Positions 10,019 to 20,009 are shown, counted from the first letter of the stretch. The stretch: DNA of 64,000 nucleotides from Anthracocystis setariae (GCA_928724745.1 CAKMXJ010000002.1:496001-560000), one strand, 5' to 3'. Made by a program: numbers and translations. Notes: generated by a model from the sequence alone, not told the origin.

Positions 10019-11073
10019 TTTCAGAGGTGTAGGATGAACGGAAGGATAGACGGTAAGGTGCTGCTTTGGGAATCCAAGTGCGGAGACGTTGAGGCGACGT
10101 TGGCGACGACGGGGAGTTGGATGTATAAGTAGGAATGTTTCGAAAGATCGTCCCCAGAGTCGATGTCGTTGGTGCGTGCTGACAGCCTTGTCAAAGTCAA
10201 AGTCGGGTTGTGGCGATCAAAGCCGGAGATGCCGCCCAAAACGAGTCGGATGCTTGGTGCTGTACTGTATTATTCGGCTATGAAGCGGTGCGTGGGTTTG
10301 CAGCCGGGCCCGGTGCCTCAACGTAACCGGGCCTTGCGTTGCATTGCTTTGCTCACTCTCTCGGCCGTAGCAGTCACGTTTGTTTCGAGCCAAGAAATAA
10401 AAAACCTCTGATGTTCGATCGAAGCCTGCAACATCAATAACTGCCGCGAAAGGGCAAGGTGACACTTTCCCCGCCTGAATCTGGATTTTCAGGGTAAAGA
10501 AAGCCGCCTTCGAGTCGATTGTCACCCGATTGATAACCGGGCTTCTTGGTTGTGAGCCAAACTGGTACGCAATCGGACAAGGTACAGTATACAGTAGTAC
10601 ATAGACTTGAATAATGATCGTTGCCATTAAACTTCTAAATTTGCCTGTCCCGTAATTAATATTTTATGCGCAGCGCTCTGCACTGCACTGCACTACGTGC
10701 ATGCACTTGCCGGCGACCCTGCAGTGCGGCAAAGTGGCTGTACACTGCAGTACATGAGCGAGTGAGTTACAACTGCATCTCCACGCTCGATTAGGTGCAA
10801 CGATCATGCCTTCCTCACGGACCCATTTCGAACAAGCAAAATGTGCTGCACTTTCGGTCTTGAAATGTCGTTGTTTGCTCAGGAGGCATAAACCGACGGC
10901 TCTACCACAGTTCTCTGTTCTGTTCTGTTCTGTACTGTACTGTATATTTCATTGAACGACAAACCATGCTACTCCTTCTTCTCACTTTCTCGTCTTGACC
11001 ACGACTACCGAGATACCCGAATAGCTGTTGCAGCGCACCACTACTGGTGTTCGCAGCCATCCACTTCGCCGCC
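10019..11073. promoter_or_regulatory. Divergent promoter region rich in TACTGTAC/CACTG motifs
   Basis: This gene-free kilobase lies between the SDR (left) and the mannosyltransferase (right). It holds the densest set of the recurrent intergenic motif. Copies include TGTACTGTAT at 10261-10270, TACAGTA at 10583-10589, a CTGCACTGCACTGC run ending in ACGTGCATGC at 10678-10705, TACACTGCAGTAC at 10741-10752, and a CTGTT triplet repeat running into TGTACTGTACTGTA at about 10915-10944. The last ends 129 bp before the mannosyltransferase ATG. A TATA-like stretch lies near 10122-10130, roughly 110 bp upstream of the SDR start on its strand. Confidence 0.45.
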
Positions 11074-12464
11074 ATGAATCGTGCATTGAGGTACGTGGCG
11101 CTGGTGATCGCCTCCATCGTTACACTTCACTATGTGGCGACCTATACCTCGACGGCATATTCGAATCGACTGTCGACGCTTCGAACCTCGTGGTCCCTGC
11201 ATCCGAGTGCGAGTGCCGCCGACGCATCCATCGCAGAGTTCAACGCTACCGAGTTGGTCCCCGCAAAACCAAGCACCGACGTCATTCCACCAGAACTCGT
11301 TGACCTCGTCGGGCCCTACGCCACCATGCCCAAGGCCAACGCCACATTTGTGATCTTGTGCAGGAACAAAGAGCTCAAGGGCATCCTCCAAAGTATCGAG
11401 TACCTCGAACAAACCTTCAACGATCGACCACACCATCACTATCCCTACGTCTTCCTCAACGACGTCCCCTTCACCTCCTGGTTCGAGCTGCGAATCCGAC
11501 GAGCCATCTCGTCGAGCGTCGAGTTTGGTCTGGTGCCGAAAGAGCACTGGGCCATTCCGGACCACATCGATATGGACAAAGCACGCGCAGCGTGGAATCG
11601 CATGCAAAACGTCCCATACGGAGGCTCGCAGTCGTACAGGCAAATGTGTCGTTTCCAGTCCGGCTTCTTCTTCCAACATCCATTGCTGCACAAGTACAAG
11701 TACTACTGGAGAGTCGAGCCCGACGTCAAGTACATGTGCGACATCACCGAATTCGACCCATTCCGTTTCATGCAGCAGAACAACAAGAAATACGGTTTCG
11801 TCATCTCGCTGCACGACATCCCGGCTACCATCAGAACGCTTTGGAAGACCACCAAGGAATGGCGCGAACAAAACCAACACTACCTCGCTAAAGACAACCT
11901 CTTCTCCTACCTCACCGACAACAACGGCCTATCATACAACAGGGTACGTTCTCTTTATAACGTCGCTGTCAGGTTATGCGTCCAGGCAGGCAAAATGAAA
12001 CGCTAACTTTGACTTTTGCCTTTTTCATCTTCGAACTTTCATCTTCGAACGGCGTGCAGTGCCATTTCTGGAGCAACTTTGAGATTGCCGACCTGGACTT
12101 TTTCCGTTCGGAAGCATACATGTCTTTCTTCAACCACCTCGACCAAGCCGGCGGGTTCTTCTACGAGCGATGGGGCGATGCACCCGTCCATTCGATCGGT
12201 GCGGCGTTGCTGCTCAACAAGACGGATTTCCACTTCTTCGACAATATCGGCTACGACCATACGCCCATTCTGCATTGTCCCAAGGTGCCGGCGGCCAAGC
12301 AGATCGCTCCGTATACGGGCAGGTTGCGGTGCCAGTGTCCTCACGAGGTGTCGTTCGATTACGACGACGGTCATACGTCGTGTCTGTACAACTTTATCGA
12401 AGCGATAGGCGGTGACTCGGAGCAGGCGAGGAAGGACTTTTACCGCATGGATGATATCGTCTAA
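11074..12464 (+). CDS. Alpha-1,2-mannosyltransferase, GT15 (KTR/KRE2/MNT1 family)
   Basis: Two exons, 11074-11943 and 12060-12464, joined across a 116-bp intron (GTACGT...GTGCAG), giving 424 aa. This is a Golgi type II membrane enzyme that adds alpha-1,2-mannose from GDP-mannose to O- and N-glycans of secreted and wall proteins. A short cytosolic tail and a signal-anchor (residues about 5-22) are followed by a stem. The catalytic domain opens with ATFVILCRNKEL. It contains YYWRVEPDVKYMCD, with the Glu regarded as the catalytic residue in the yeast family, and the splice restores YNRCHFWSNFEIAD. The C-terminal domain has the family GGFFYERWGDAPVHSIGAALLL block. Splicing is required because the intron shifts frame and carries stops. 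Several TACTGTAC motifs lie directly upstream. Confidence 0.93.
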
Positions 12465-12836
12465 TCAGCTCGGATAGATATGGTCCGGATGAGGAGAAAG
12501 GCCTGTGATGGTCGTTTGGATTGTTTCGTTTCAGCTTTACAACACGGGAATACATTCTTTTTTTTTTCTGGCATGCAGGAACGTCACACACACACGCGCG
12601 CTCATCGTCATAGGCGGTCGCGGCGATAACAAGCAGAGGTTGGGGTGGGGGGGAAAATGAACTTGAATTGGCGAAAAGGGTAAGAAAAAGCAAAACCGAA
12701 GTGAATTCAGAGAGTTGGCCGGGATTGGCGCCGACTTCATTTGGCATCGGCTCGAATTTGGAAACGAACAAAAGCGAGGGGAAGGGACGAGAGAGCAACA
12801 GAGTGGAGAAACCATGGGGATGGGGGATTTGAGCGT
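12465..12836. other. Convergent 3' spacer
   Basis: This 372-bp spacer lies between two converging stop codons. It contains a T-rich run near 12555-12568, a short CACACACGCGCG stretch and purine-rich sequence. No gene is seen, and none of the TACTGTAC motifs found in promoter regions. Confidence 0.5.
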
Positions 12837-13562
12837 TCAGCTTTGAGTGTTGACGTCGAGGAAGAACCACTCGACGGGATTGGGGGCGACGCCACCGACA
12901 GGACCCTTGTTGAAGAATTTGGGGAACAATTTGGTGTCGACCAGGATTCCCGAACGAGGGCCATGCTCATCGAGCTTTCCAGTGGCATCCCAGTAACCCA
13001 AGTCGTGTTCGATGACCCAAGCCTGGACCCAGTACTCTTCGTGTTGGTCGGTCTTGGGCACCTTGACCATGGCTCGCACCTTGCAACGACGGTCGTAGTA
13101 GTTGTTGAAGTACAGGTAGGGCACAGCGATGGTATGTTTGGGGACGAGCGGGTAGTCTTGGGTGTTGGCGGTGTCGACGCAAGCGCCCCTCTCCAGCGAC
13201 GGACCGGGGTCGAGTGCCTCGGCGGTCGAGTAGGCATGGTAACGGTAGGTGGGGCTCAGGTAGCATTGAACGCCGTTCTCGTCCAGCCAGCTACCAACCT
13301 TGCGATCCCACTTGCACTCGGGGAACGTCTCACGGACGTCCTTGGGCGCAGGCAAATCGCGACCACCGTGGTGAATGTATTCCTTGAGCAGGTCGCGGCC
13401 GAATTCCGGGTTGCGAGGCTTGTCAGCCGGGGCGGCCGGGGCGGCAGCAGCTTCGGCGCGACGCGAAAACTTACTGGCTTGCATCGTGAGATCCCTACGA
13501 GCAGACGCAAGCGGCATAAGCGCAACAGCCAGAGCGACGAACGAGGTAAAAGCAAACTTCAT
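12837..13562 (-). CDS. Orphan secreted protein with Kex2-like dibasic sites
   Basis: Intronless, 241 aa, family not recognised. A signal peptide is evident (FAFTSFVALAVALMPLASA), with cleavage expected near residue 21. It is followed by RR and, 15 residues later, SRRAEAA, a plausible Kex2-type processing site. After an Ala/Pro-rich linker comes a compact domain with four cysteines (PEC, VQC, GAC, RRC contexts). That domain is rich in Tyr, Trp and Asp, including YLYFNNYYDRR, EEYWVQAWVIEHD and a terminal VEWFFLDVN. There is no transmembrane helix or GPI signal. The arrangement suits a processed extracellular protein, possibly an apoplastic effector or wall-binding protein (inference). A TATA-like CTATAAG at 13675-13681 lies about 110 bp upstream. 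Confidence 0.75.
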   Translation of the reverse strand: MKFAFTSFVALAVALMPLASARRDLTMQASKFSRRAEAAAAPAAPADKPRNPEFGRDLLKEYIHHGGRDLPAPKDVRETFPECKWDRKVGSWLDENGVQCYLSPTYRYHAYSTAEALDPGPSLERGACVDTANTQDYPLVPKHTIAVPYLYFNNYYDRRCKVRAMVKVPKTDQHEEYWVQAWVIEHDLGYWDATGKLDEHGPRSGILVDTKLFPKFFNKGPVGGVAPNPVEWFFLDVNTQS

Positions 13563-14504
13563 CTTGACTAATGGGTTCGTCGGTTGGTAAGAGTAGACAG
13601 GCAGGAGAAGGGGGAGCGAGATTGGGTGAGGATGAGGAATGAGGTTGGAGTTTGGATCGGCGGAAAAGTGTCGCTATAAGTAGTAGTTCCACGATGCTCT
13701 TTGCTCGTTGCGAAGGATCGAGTTGAGTGTTGCTGTTCCCATCCCTTCCCAGGCAAAGCCGGCATCTCTCTGTCCGATCAAGGCAGTGGGCTGCTGTTGT
13801 TGTTGTTGTTGTATTGAGGTACCGCAAAAGCCTCATGAAGACAATGTAAGCTCGCTCACCACCGTTTCGTTAGCACGAAATTCGTCTCCTACTGTACGCC
13901 GTGTGGTCAAAAACCCTCCCACCCACTAAACCCCCCGCCACCCCTGTGTCTCTGACCCACCCGCCTAGGCGACATTCTCACATGTTTTAGCACGTGTCCC
14001 ACAAACGATCTCATCAACCCACGCAAGGAGATCCGAGACCCCTTCACAAGTGGCAAGTGGGGAAAAAGGCTTTGACCTTGCTAGCTTCCACACGGTGTCC
14101 GCTACACGCCTTGCGGACCAAAACGCTCCCCCCTGCACTCAAACCCACGCCATGAAATGAGATGAATCCGAGAATTTCCAGGCGGCAAGATCGCAGATGC
14201 ATCTCCCGGATCCACCTTGCCGTGGTGGCGACCATAACGCAACCCACGGCCATGCAACAGTGGTGGCTTTCAACCACCAAAAAGAGAGGGGCTCTTACAG
14301 CGTTGCTGCGAATCGCATCAGCGTCGACGTCGAAAGGACGGTACTGCTCATCGTCGACGATCTGAAATCCAGACTTTGCCACACCTGGTACGCTGATGAA
14401 AATTCGATCGTCATGTCAAGGTATACGAGTAAGATCTGCAGCAACGACAGAACGAGAGGGTATCGGGACCAACGAACGAGTACGACCAAGCAAAAGCGGG
14501 GACG
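13563..14504. other. Upstream region of the secreted protein and 3' flank of the DUF1399 gene
   Basis: No supported gene. It includes a (GTT)n-like run near 13795-13812, one TACTGTAC at 13890-13897 about 330 bp upstream of the secreted-protein start, and very C-rich sequence at 13920-13965. Both strands have short open frames at 14044-14490 without family resemblance. Confidence 0.45.
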
Positions 14505-17192
14505 TTAACCCCCACCACCGGCACAACCACCCCCACCGCAGGCGATGAAACCACCAGCCGCAGCATTCACGGCAAGCCCCGACGCGGCGCTATAGCCTCC
14601 TACAGCCATGAGACCATAGACTCCATACAGACTATAGGCGTTGAGCGTGGCATCGCCGGTGGAGCCTCGGCTGACATAGTGCGTACTATAAAGTGGGCTG
14701 TAGTAAAAGGGATACAGACCAGGAGTGTTGTAACCCAATCTGCAAAGGCGCAAGGGACCAAGAAATGGAGAAAGGAAAACACAGGTTAGTCTGATGGTCA
14801 AAGAGCCCACGCGGAGCGACGAGATAGGGGGGGGGGGTTCACGACGATGAGAAGTTGATACATACACAAATGCGCTTTCGTGACCCTCGCGGCGCTTTCC
14901 TTGCGCCCACTCTCGAACCATTTCTTCGCGAAGTTTATCGTGACGATGCTCTTCCTCCTGGACAATGACTGCCTGGTGAGCACTGGGATGCGAAGCGTCT
15001 CGCCATTCCACTTGGCCATCCTGCTTGTCACCTGGCAGCTCCTTAGCCGCCCTCCACTTGCCTTTCATCTTGGCTGTAAAGCCTGAACCCTTGCCAGCTT
15101 CGTCGGCGGGAGCACTGCCGCCAAGTAGCGCCTTGAACTTCTTGAGGGTGCCTGGATCGTTGTAGATGCAGCCGCACAGCGAATAGGGCTGATTGTACCG
15201 CGCCTTCCACAAGGCGGCTGTGCGATCAAAAGCGTCTTTGAGAATGCCCGTCTCGATCGCATCATCATGGTTGACAAAGCGTCCAACAAGCGCGAAGCAA
15301 CGGTCGTAGTAGTGCGCTTGCAACTGGTGTGTGTGCCAAGCCAGATCTATATCCAAGGTGGGCGTCAACAAGTTGTAGGTGGTGGACATGAGGTCCAAAA
15401 AACGATGGTAGCGGATCAAGCTGCGCGAGAGAACATCATCGAGCGTACCGTTGTCGAGGAGATGCAGATGCTTGGACCAACCCAACTTTTGCATCTCGAG
15501 GTTGAAGCTCGTCTGACGCTTGACAGCCTGAACCACGTCGCAGAGACCTTCACCATAGGCAGCGGCGTTGCCGTTTTCGTAGGGACGCATGAGCACGGCG
15601 ATCCTGGCCATCTGCTGCGCCTTTTCTTCGGGCTGCTTGAGTCTCGGCGTCACGGCCGAACCCATCCAGCGCTTCTCGAACCAATCTCTGAAGGACTTGA
15701 AACTGTAGTTGCATAGCCGGGCGACCTCGTGGATGTCACGCAAGTCTGCTTTGGTGGTGGGACGATGATCTTTGTGTGCTGAGGCGAGGGCAGGCTTTTC
15801 GTGTTGGAAGATCGGCGAGAGAAGAGCTTCGCCCATGTGGTCTCTGGCGGAGCGGGCTTGATGCGAGGGACCGAGCTTGGTGCCGGCCATGAAGAAGACA
15901 CCCTTGTCGTTCCAGGGCTTGCCAGGAGACTTGCTCCAGCGTTGAAAGTCGTCGATGAAACGACGCATCTGCAAATGCTCGGCAGAGACGAGCTGCGCAC
16001 ATTCGGTGTCGGCGCAGGTTCGCTGCCAGCCGTGCTCGCCTATACCGAGCATGTTGGGGTCCTTTCCTGTACCGGTCCAAGGGACGAATTGAGGCCGTTG
16101 GCATCGTGGACAGTCGATGCGAAGACCGAATATGGTTCCTCCGTACGTCTCTTGGGCATTGGTGGGATGGCCAGGCGGCGGCTGGAGACTCAGATCCCAA
16201 GGCTGCCTGGAACGGCCGGAAGTGACATGGAAGTCCCAGTAAGTTTTTGCATTGTCGACGTCATTGAGGAGGGGCAAAGTGGGGTGGGCGCGCTCGGCGA
16301 GTTGATGGAGGGGAAAGTCAAAGTAGGCGAGGTTGGTGCGCGTGCGAAGACGAGTGGAGTCTTCCTCTTTGCAAAGTGGATTGAGGTGGTAGGCATGGAG
16401 CATGAGGGCAACGTCGATGGGTGGGAGTGCAAAGTCAGGAAGCTGAAAGCCAGGCAAGTGTTTGGTGTTTGCATCACTGGACTGATCGAAGATGCTCTTT
16501 TTGACGGTCTTGTTGGTGCGATCGGATGAGATGACATAGGTGAGCCAGAGCTCGAGCCGATAAGCAGCGCGATTGAGGTAGATGTTCCAGCGACGTTCAC
16601 GGAGGAGCTGATGAGTGAGTTGGGCAGCAGCTTGTTCTGTCTCTGCCTGGATGGCGAGGTGGCGTGATTTGTCGGTATTGTTGGGAGGTGGCTCCGCTTT
16701 GGGAGCATAGGGCGGAGGGGGCGCGTCAATGCCGGGCTCATCGATGTGTCCGGCATCGTGATGGCAGGAAGGGTAGTCGAAATATTCGATTCCGTCGTGT
16801 ACGGTCTGGCGAAGACGATCAAAGAGGTTGAGTAGCTTGAGATGGGCTTTGAGGTCGTTCAAGGAGCAAAGAGACTTGACCGCTTTATTAAGACCGATCC
16901 TGAGACCATCGTTGAGCGCGTTTTGGAGGTCTTTGAGTTCCTGCGGATTGAGACCAGGACCGTCACAGATTTTGAGGGAGGCGGTGGAGAGTGTGGAGGC
17001 GATCCTGTCGATGGGACTCGACTGCTCTGAGGAAGCGGTGGCGTTGCCGTAATCAGGAACGGTGGCGTAGTCGGGAAGCGGAAGATGAGAAGTTGAGGCG
17101 CGCTCTGGCGGATTATGGTCCGGTTCGGAAGGTGACGAGGCAGAGTCACTGCTCAGAGGCGGAGTGGGACTTGGCGTCATGATGAGATGCAA
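14505..17192 (-). CDS. Glycine-rich domain-containing protein (DUF1399/GRDP-like)
   Basis: Two exons, 17192-14866 and 14739-14505, about 853 aa. The intron is 126 bp (GTATGT...TTGCAG), an exact multiple of three with no stop, so its retention would only add 42 residues. The N-terminus is Ser/Pro-rich and probably disordered. The central part shows the DUF1399 signature: a first YHLNPLCKEED block and a second block with DLAWHTHQLQAHYY and the FVNHDD/RTAALWKARY context. The family is known from plant GRDPs and fungi and has no assigned enzymatic activity; plant members are linked to development and stress. The C-terminus after the intron is Tyr/Gly/Ala-rich and ends in a cysteine-interrupted poly-glycine tail, typical of the family's glycine-rich end. 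A GGGG-rich tract at 14827-14837 lies inside the intron. Confidence 0.8.
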   Translation of the reverse strand: MHLIMTPSPTPPLSSDSASSPSEPDHNPPERASTSHLPLPDYATVPDYGNATASSEQSSPIDRIASTLSTASLKICDGPGLNPQELKDLQNALNDGLRIGLNKAVKSLCSLNDLKAHLKLLNLFDRLRQTVHDGIEYFDYPSCHHDAGHIDEPGIDAPPPPYAPKAEPPPNNTDKSRHLAIQAETEQAAAQLTHQLLRERRWNIYLNRAAYRLELWLTYVISSDRTNKTVKKSIFDQSSDANTKHLPGFQLPDFALPPIDVALMLHAYHLNPLCKEEDSTRLRTRTNLAYFDFPLHQLAERAHPTLPLLNDVDNAKTYWDFHVTSGRSRQPWDLSLQPPPGHPTNAQETYGGTIFGLRIDCPRCQRPQFVPWTGTGKDPNMLGIGEHGWQRTCADTECAQLVSAEHLQMRRFIDDFQRWSKSPGKPWNDKGVFFMAGTKLGPSHQARSARDHMGEALLSPIFQHEKPALASAHKDHRPTTKADLRDIHEVARLCNYSFKSFRDWFEKRWMGSAVTPRLKQPEEKAQQMARIAVLMRPYENGNAAAYGEGLCDVVQAVKRQTSFNLEMQKLGWSKHLHLLDNGTLDDVLSRSLIRYHRFLDLMSTTYNLLTPTLDIDLAWHTHQLQAHYYDRCFALVGRFVNHDDAIETGILKDAFDRTAALWKARYNQPYSLCGCIYNDPGTLKKFKALLGGSAPADEAGKGSGFTAKMKGKWRAAKELPGDKQDGQVEWRDASHPSAHQAVIVQEEEHRHDKLREEMVREWAQGKRREGHESAFVYVSTSHRREPPPPISSLRVGSLTIRLTCVFLSPFLGPLRLCRLGYNTPGLYPFYYSPLYSTHYVSRGSTGDATLNAYSLYGVYGLMAVGGYSAASGLAVNAAAGGFIACGGGGCAGGGG

Positions 17193-17917
17193 GAGTGGTT
17201 ATCGAGAGTTGGCAGCATGAGATGGTATCGAGGATGGTATTTGGTGGCTGAATGGCTGTAACGATGGCCGGATCCATACGAGTGGTGACGAGGAGATGCA
17301 AGCGTGTAGCAGTGAAGGGTTCCCGGCCTTTGGAAAGATGGCCGGTCTGATAAGAGAGCTGAACTCGAAGTCGGAGACGCACAGACGAGCGGCCCAATCA
17401 GAGTAGTGCTTGTTTCTTCTGAGCTTCAAGGTAAGGATGATGAAGAGCCGTGGCTGCAACTTTGGTCTTGTGTGCCTGAGAGTGATACGGTCGACTGAAT
17501 GCAATGCAGGATCCAACAGTACAGTACACCACGCTACTGGGGGTAGTACGATGAATGCGGGGAAAGAGAGCAGTACAGTACTGCACAGTATTAATATTAT
17601 TAATAATAGAGTGGTGGGCTGAGCGTATCGGATCATCTGATTCCGCGCTCGCTTGTCGTTATCAATAATTATATAATAACTCAACGCTCTTTTTTTTCGG
17701 TTGGTTTTTTTTTTTGCATTTCGTTTTTTGATGCCTTTTTTTTTGTTTTTTCTTTTTGGGGACGGAACCGAAAAAAAAAAAAAAAAAAAAAAAAAGTCGT
17801 GTTTTTGAGCTGCAATAGAATAGTTGGACCCTGAACTGACTACCGCTGCTAAAGCTTCTCGTTTCACCACTCGGTCCCATCGTCATCCTCATCCTCATCT
17901 CGTGCAGCTCGCATACA
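17193..17917. promoter_or_regulatory. Divergent promoter region with CAGTACAGTA motifs, T-rich run and poly-A tract
   Basis: This 725-bp region lies between divergent genes. CAGTACAGTAC occurs at 17517-17527 and a longer CAGTACAGTACTGCACAGTA at 17571-17590, followed by an AT-only block (17591-17609). A T-rich run (17689-17757) and 25 consecutive A residues (17771-17795) precede the methyltransferase start by about 120-230 bp. Such dA:dT tracts disfavour nucleosomes and commonly mark fungal promoters (known); its role here is inferred. Confidence 0.5.
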
Positions 17918-18955
17918 ATGTCGGCTGTCCGCATCGTTCATCCCACTCCCGACGTAAAGCGTGGTGTGCAGTACTGGGAAGGTGTCGAGGCAAGTGTCGA
18001 TGGCGTTCTTGGCGGCTTCGGTCATGTTTCGCGTGTCGAGTCGCTTGGCTCTCGCTCTTTCCTCTTGAGCATCCTTCCTCATCTCTCGTTCTGCGCTCCC
18101 GCTTCGTCCAACGTCTCTGCTTTCCAATGGAAGAAGGACAGAATTGCACAGAGGGGTGGCAAGGGCAAGGCACGCACACGAGCTTTGGATTGCGGTGCAG
18201 GCGTAGGCCGAGTGACCGAACACAGTCTCATCCCCATCTTTGACGAGGTGCATATGGTCGAACCTGTCGCCAAGTTTCTCCGCGAGGCAAAGGCGCAATC
18301 CACCTCATGGCCTCCCCTCAAAACACCTCCTAGTAGCTCTGCATTCCAGGCGCGCAAGGCGGTTCACTTCCACTGTTCCACCTTGCAAGACATTGATCCC
18401 AGCAAGCCCTATTCAACCGCCGCAACAGTCGATGGCGCCACCATCCCACCCACAATATCCGTAGACGACGAGCCCTCCTCCACCGAAACACCAACGCCGC
18501 CACAACACGATCAAGACGGTGTGGCTGGATCGCAAGTGGAGCCGTTCACCTACGACCTCGTATGGGCACAATGGTGTCTGCAGCACCTTTCCGACAAGGA
18601 CTTGATAGCGTTCCTCCAACGTTCCAAAGCCGCGCTCAAGCCCGGCGGAATCATCGGAGTCAAGGAGAACGTTTGCAACGAAGAGGCAGACGGTACCGAA
18701 CGTGTCTGGTACGATGATGAAGATCACAGCATCACGCGTTCGACCAAAGCTTACGAGCGTGTCTTTCAGCAAGCCGGCCTCGAAATCGTCAAGTGCGAGA
18801 TCCAGTTCGGCATGCCAGCAGAGCTCTTTGTCGTCAAGATGTAAGTAGCTCAACCAGAGACCCCGGATGGATCTCACTGACAGAGTGAAGAACTGACTCT
18901 TCTTTTTTTTTTTCCCTCAATAATGTTTCTCTTTTGCAGGTGGGCGTTGCGCTAG
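17918..18955 (+). CDS. Alpha-N-terminal protein methyltransferase (NTMT1/TAE1 family)
   Basis: Two exons, 17918-18840 and 18940-18955, giving 312 aa. The 99-bp intron (GTAAGT...TTGCAG) is followed by a 16-nt terminal coding segment. This restores the ALR C-terminus characteristic of NTMT1/Tae1; without splicing the frame ends at a TAA formed by the donor itself. The enzyme uses SAM to methylate the alpha-amino group of proteins starting X-Pro-Lys/Arg, such as ribosomal proteins (family knowledge). Seen here: QYWEGVEASVDGVLGGFGHVS near the N-terminus, SAM motif RALDCGAGVGRVTEH, DEVHMVEPVAKFL, WAQWCLQHLSDKDL and GVKENVC. It is longer than the roughly 225-aa yeast and human proteins because of two insertions: a loop before motif I and a Pro/Ser/Thr-rich loop in the middle. 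Confidence 0.88.
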
Positions 18956-19087
18956 ACACTTAAATTGTTGATAGAGCCAGTCAGAATGAATGCGTTTGTA
19001 TTGTAATGATTGCAGTCGCCGCGCCTTGTGCAATTGGGGCGACGGCTACGGGTATATGTCGAGGCTCGAGGGTGATATGCTCGAAAC

Positions 19088-19750
19088 TCAATTGGTCGAC
19101 TTGCGAATCTTGTCCAGCATGACTTCCATTCTTGCTCCCAAGTTGGGCTGACCTCTCGCTTGACCGGTCCGGCTACCGCTGGGTTTATTCCACAGCTTCT
19201 TCTGCTTCAATCTCTCCTGCTCCTTTTCCTCCTTGGTCCTGTCATCCCTCACTTTCTCAGCTGCTTCCTGACGAGGCTCCGCTCTGGGCAAAGGATGTGG
19301 CAAAGGCTTTCTTCCCTTGCCTTTGCCTGTCTTTCTCGGTCGCAAATCCTCCTTGCTTCCAAACAGCACAGCATCAAGGTCGGTATGCTCGCTTTCTTCT
19401 CCACCTTCAGGCGCAAATCTGCCCTGGTCTGTCGCCAAACCAAATGGCAGAGCTGGGCCATCGTGCTTGTCCGTTTTGGATGCACTGCCTCGCTCACCTA
19501 ATGGTGCAGCATTGGCATTTGTACCGTTAAGATGCGATTTGTCTTGCTTGAGCTGCTTGAAGTACTCTTTCTTCACTTTGGCCTTGTGGATCAGTTCCGC
19601 CTTGATACGTTTGTGCTTTCCTAGGTAGGCGCCATCGGGGAGGTGTTTGGGTCCCACCTGGAAACCGCCTGTCTTTCTGCCGTTGGACGGTGTGGCCGAG
19701 GTACGGTGCTTGACCAGCTGCTTTTTGGATAGCTTCGACGGTGCCACCAT
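19088..19750 (-). CDS. FYV7: rRNA-processing protein FYV7 (TAP26/CCDC59-like)
   Basis: Intronless, 220 aa, highly basic. It matches the Fyv7/TAP26 family, a nucleolar factor for pre-rRNA processing and small-subunit assembly. The N-terminal half has the conserved KRIKAELIHKAKVKKEYFKQLK block. The middle is low-complexity and acidic, with the ESEHTDLDAVLF motif. The C-terminus has a Lys/Glu coiled helix (EEKEQERLKQKKLW) and ends with QPNLGARMEVMLDKIRK, the family's terminal signature. No enzymatic domain is present. It is transcribed divergently from TRM7 with 259 bp between start codons, so two RNA-maturation genes appear to share one promoter. Confidence 0.75.
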   Translation of the reverse strand: MVAPSKLSKKQLVKHRTSATPSNGRKTGGFQVGPKHLPDGAYLGKHKRIKAELIHKAKVKKEYFKQLKQDKSHLNGTNANAAPLGERGSASKTDKHDGPALPFGLATDQGRFAPEGGEESEHTDLDAVLFGSKEDLRPRKTGKGKGRKPLPHPLPRAEPRQEAAEKVRDDRTKEEKEQERLKQKKLWNKPSGSRTGQARGQPNLGARMEVMLDKIRKSTN

Positions 19751-20009
19751 CCTGTCTGTATTGCTGCTTCGTCGAGGGCGAATGGTGGGATGGATGGTGG
19801 ATGGGGCGAAGAGGATTGAAAAAGGCCAAATTTTCGACAGTTTTGGCTTTTACGAAAAAATTGGGCCGTGGTGTGGAGGCTTTGATTTGGCTGTCACTTT
19901 AAATTTCGTGCGAATATTTAAATGGAAGATTTCGGCTTTGGTTTGCAATCTGACCACAACTTTGCTGCCTCTTCACCATCAACCTCGTGCACTCTCGCCT
20001 TCTAGCACC
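19751..20009. promoter_or_regulatory. Shared divergent promoter of FYV7 and TRM7
   Basis: 259 bp separate the two start codons. The region contains GGATGG repeats (about 19785-19805), AAAAAATTGGG near 19855-19865 (resembling the AAAAATTTT-type RRPE element of yeast ribosome-biogenesis promoters) and AT-rich TTTAAATTTCG and TATTTAAATGG stretches at about 19898-19925. The common-regulation idea is inferred from arrangement and function. Confidence 0.4.
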
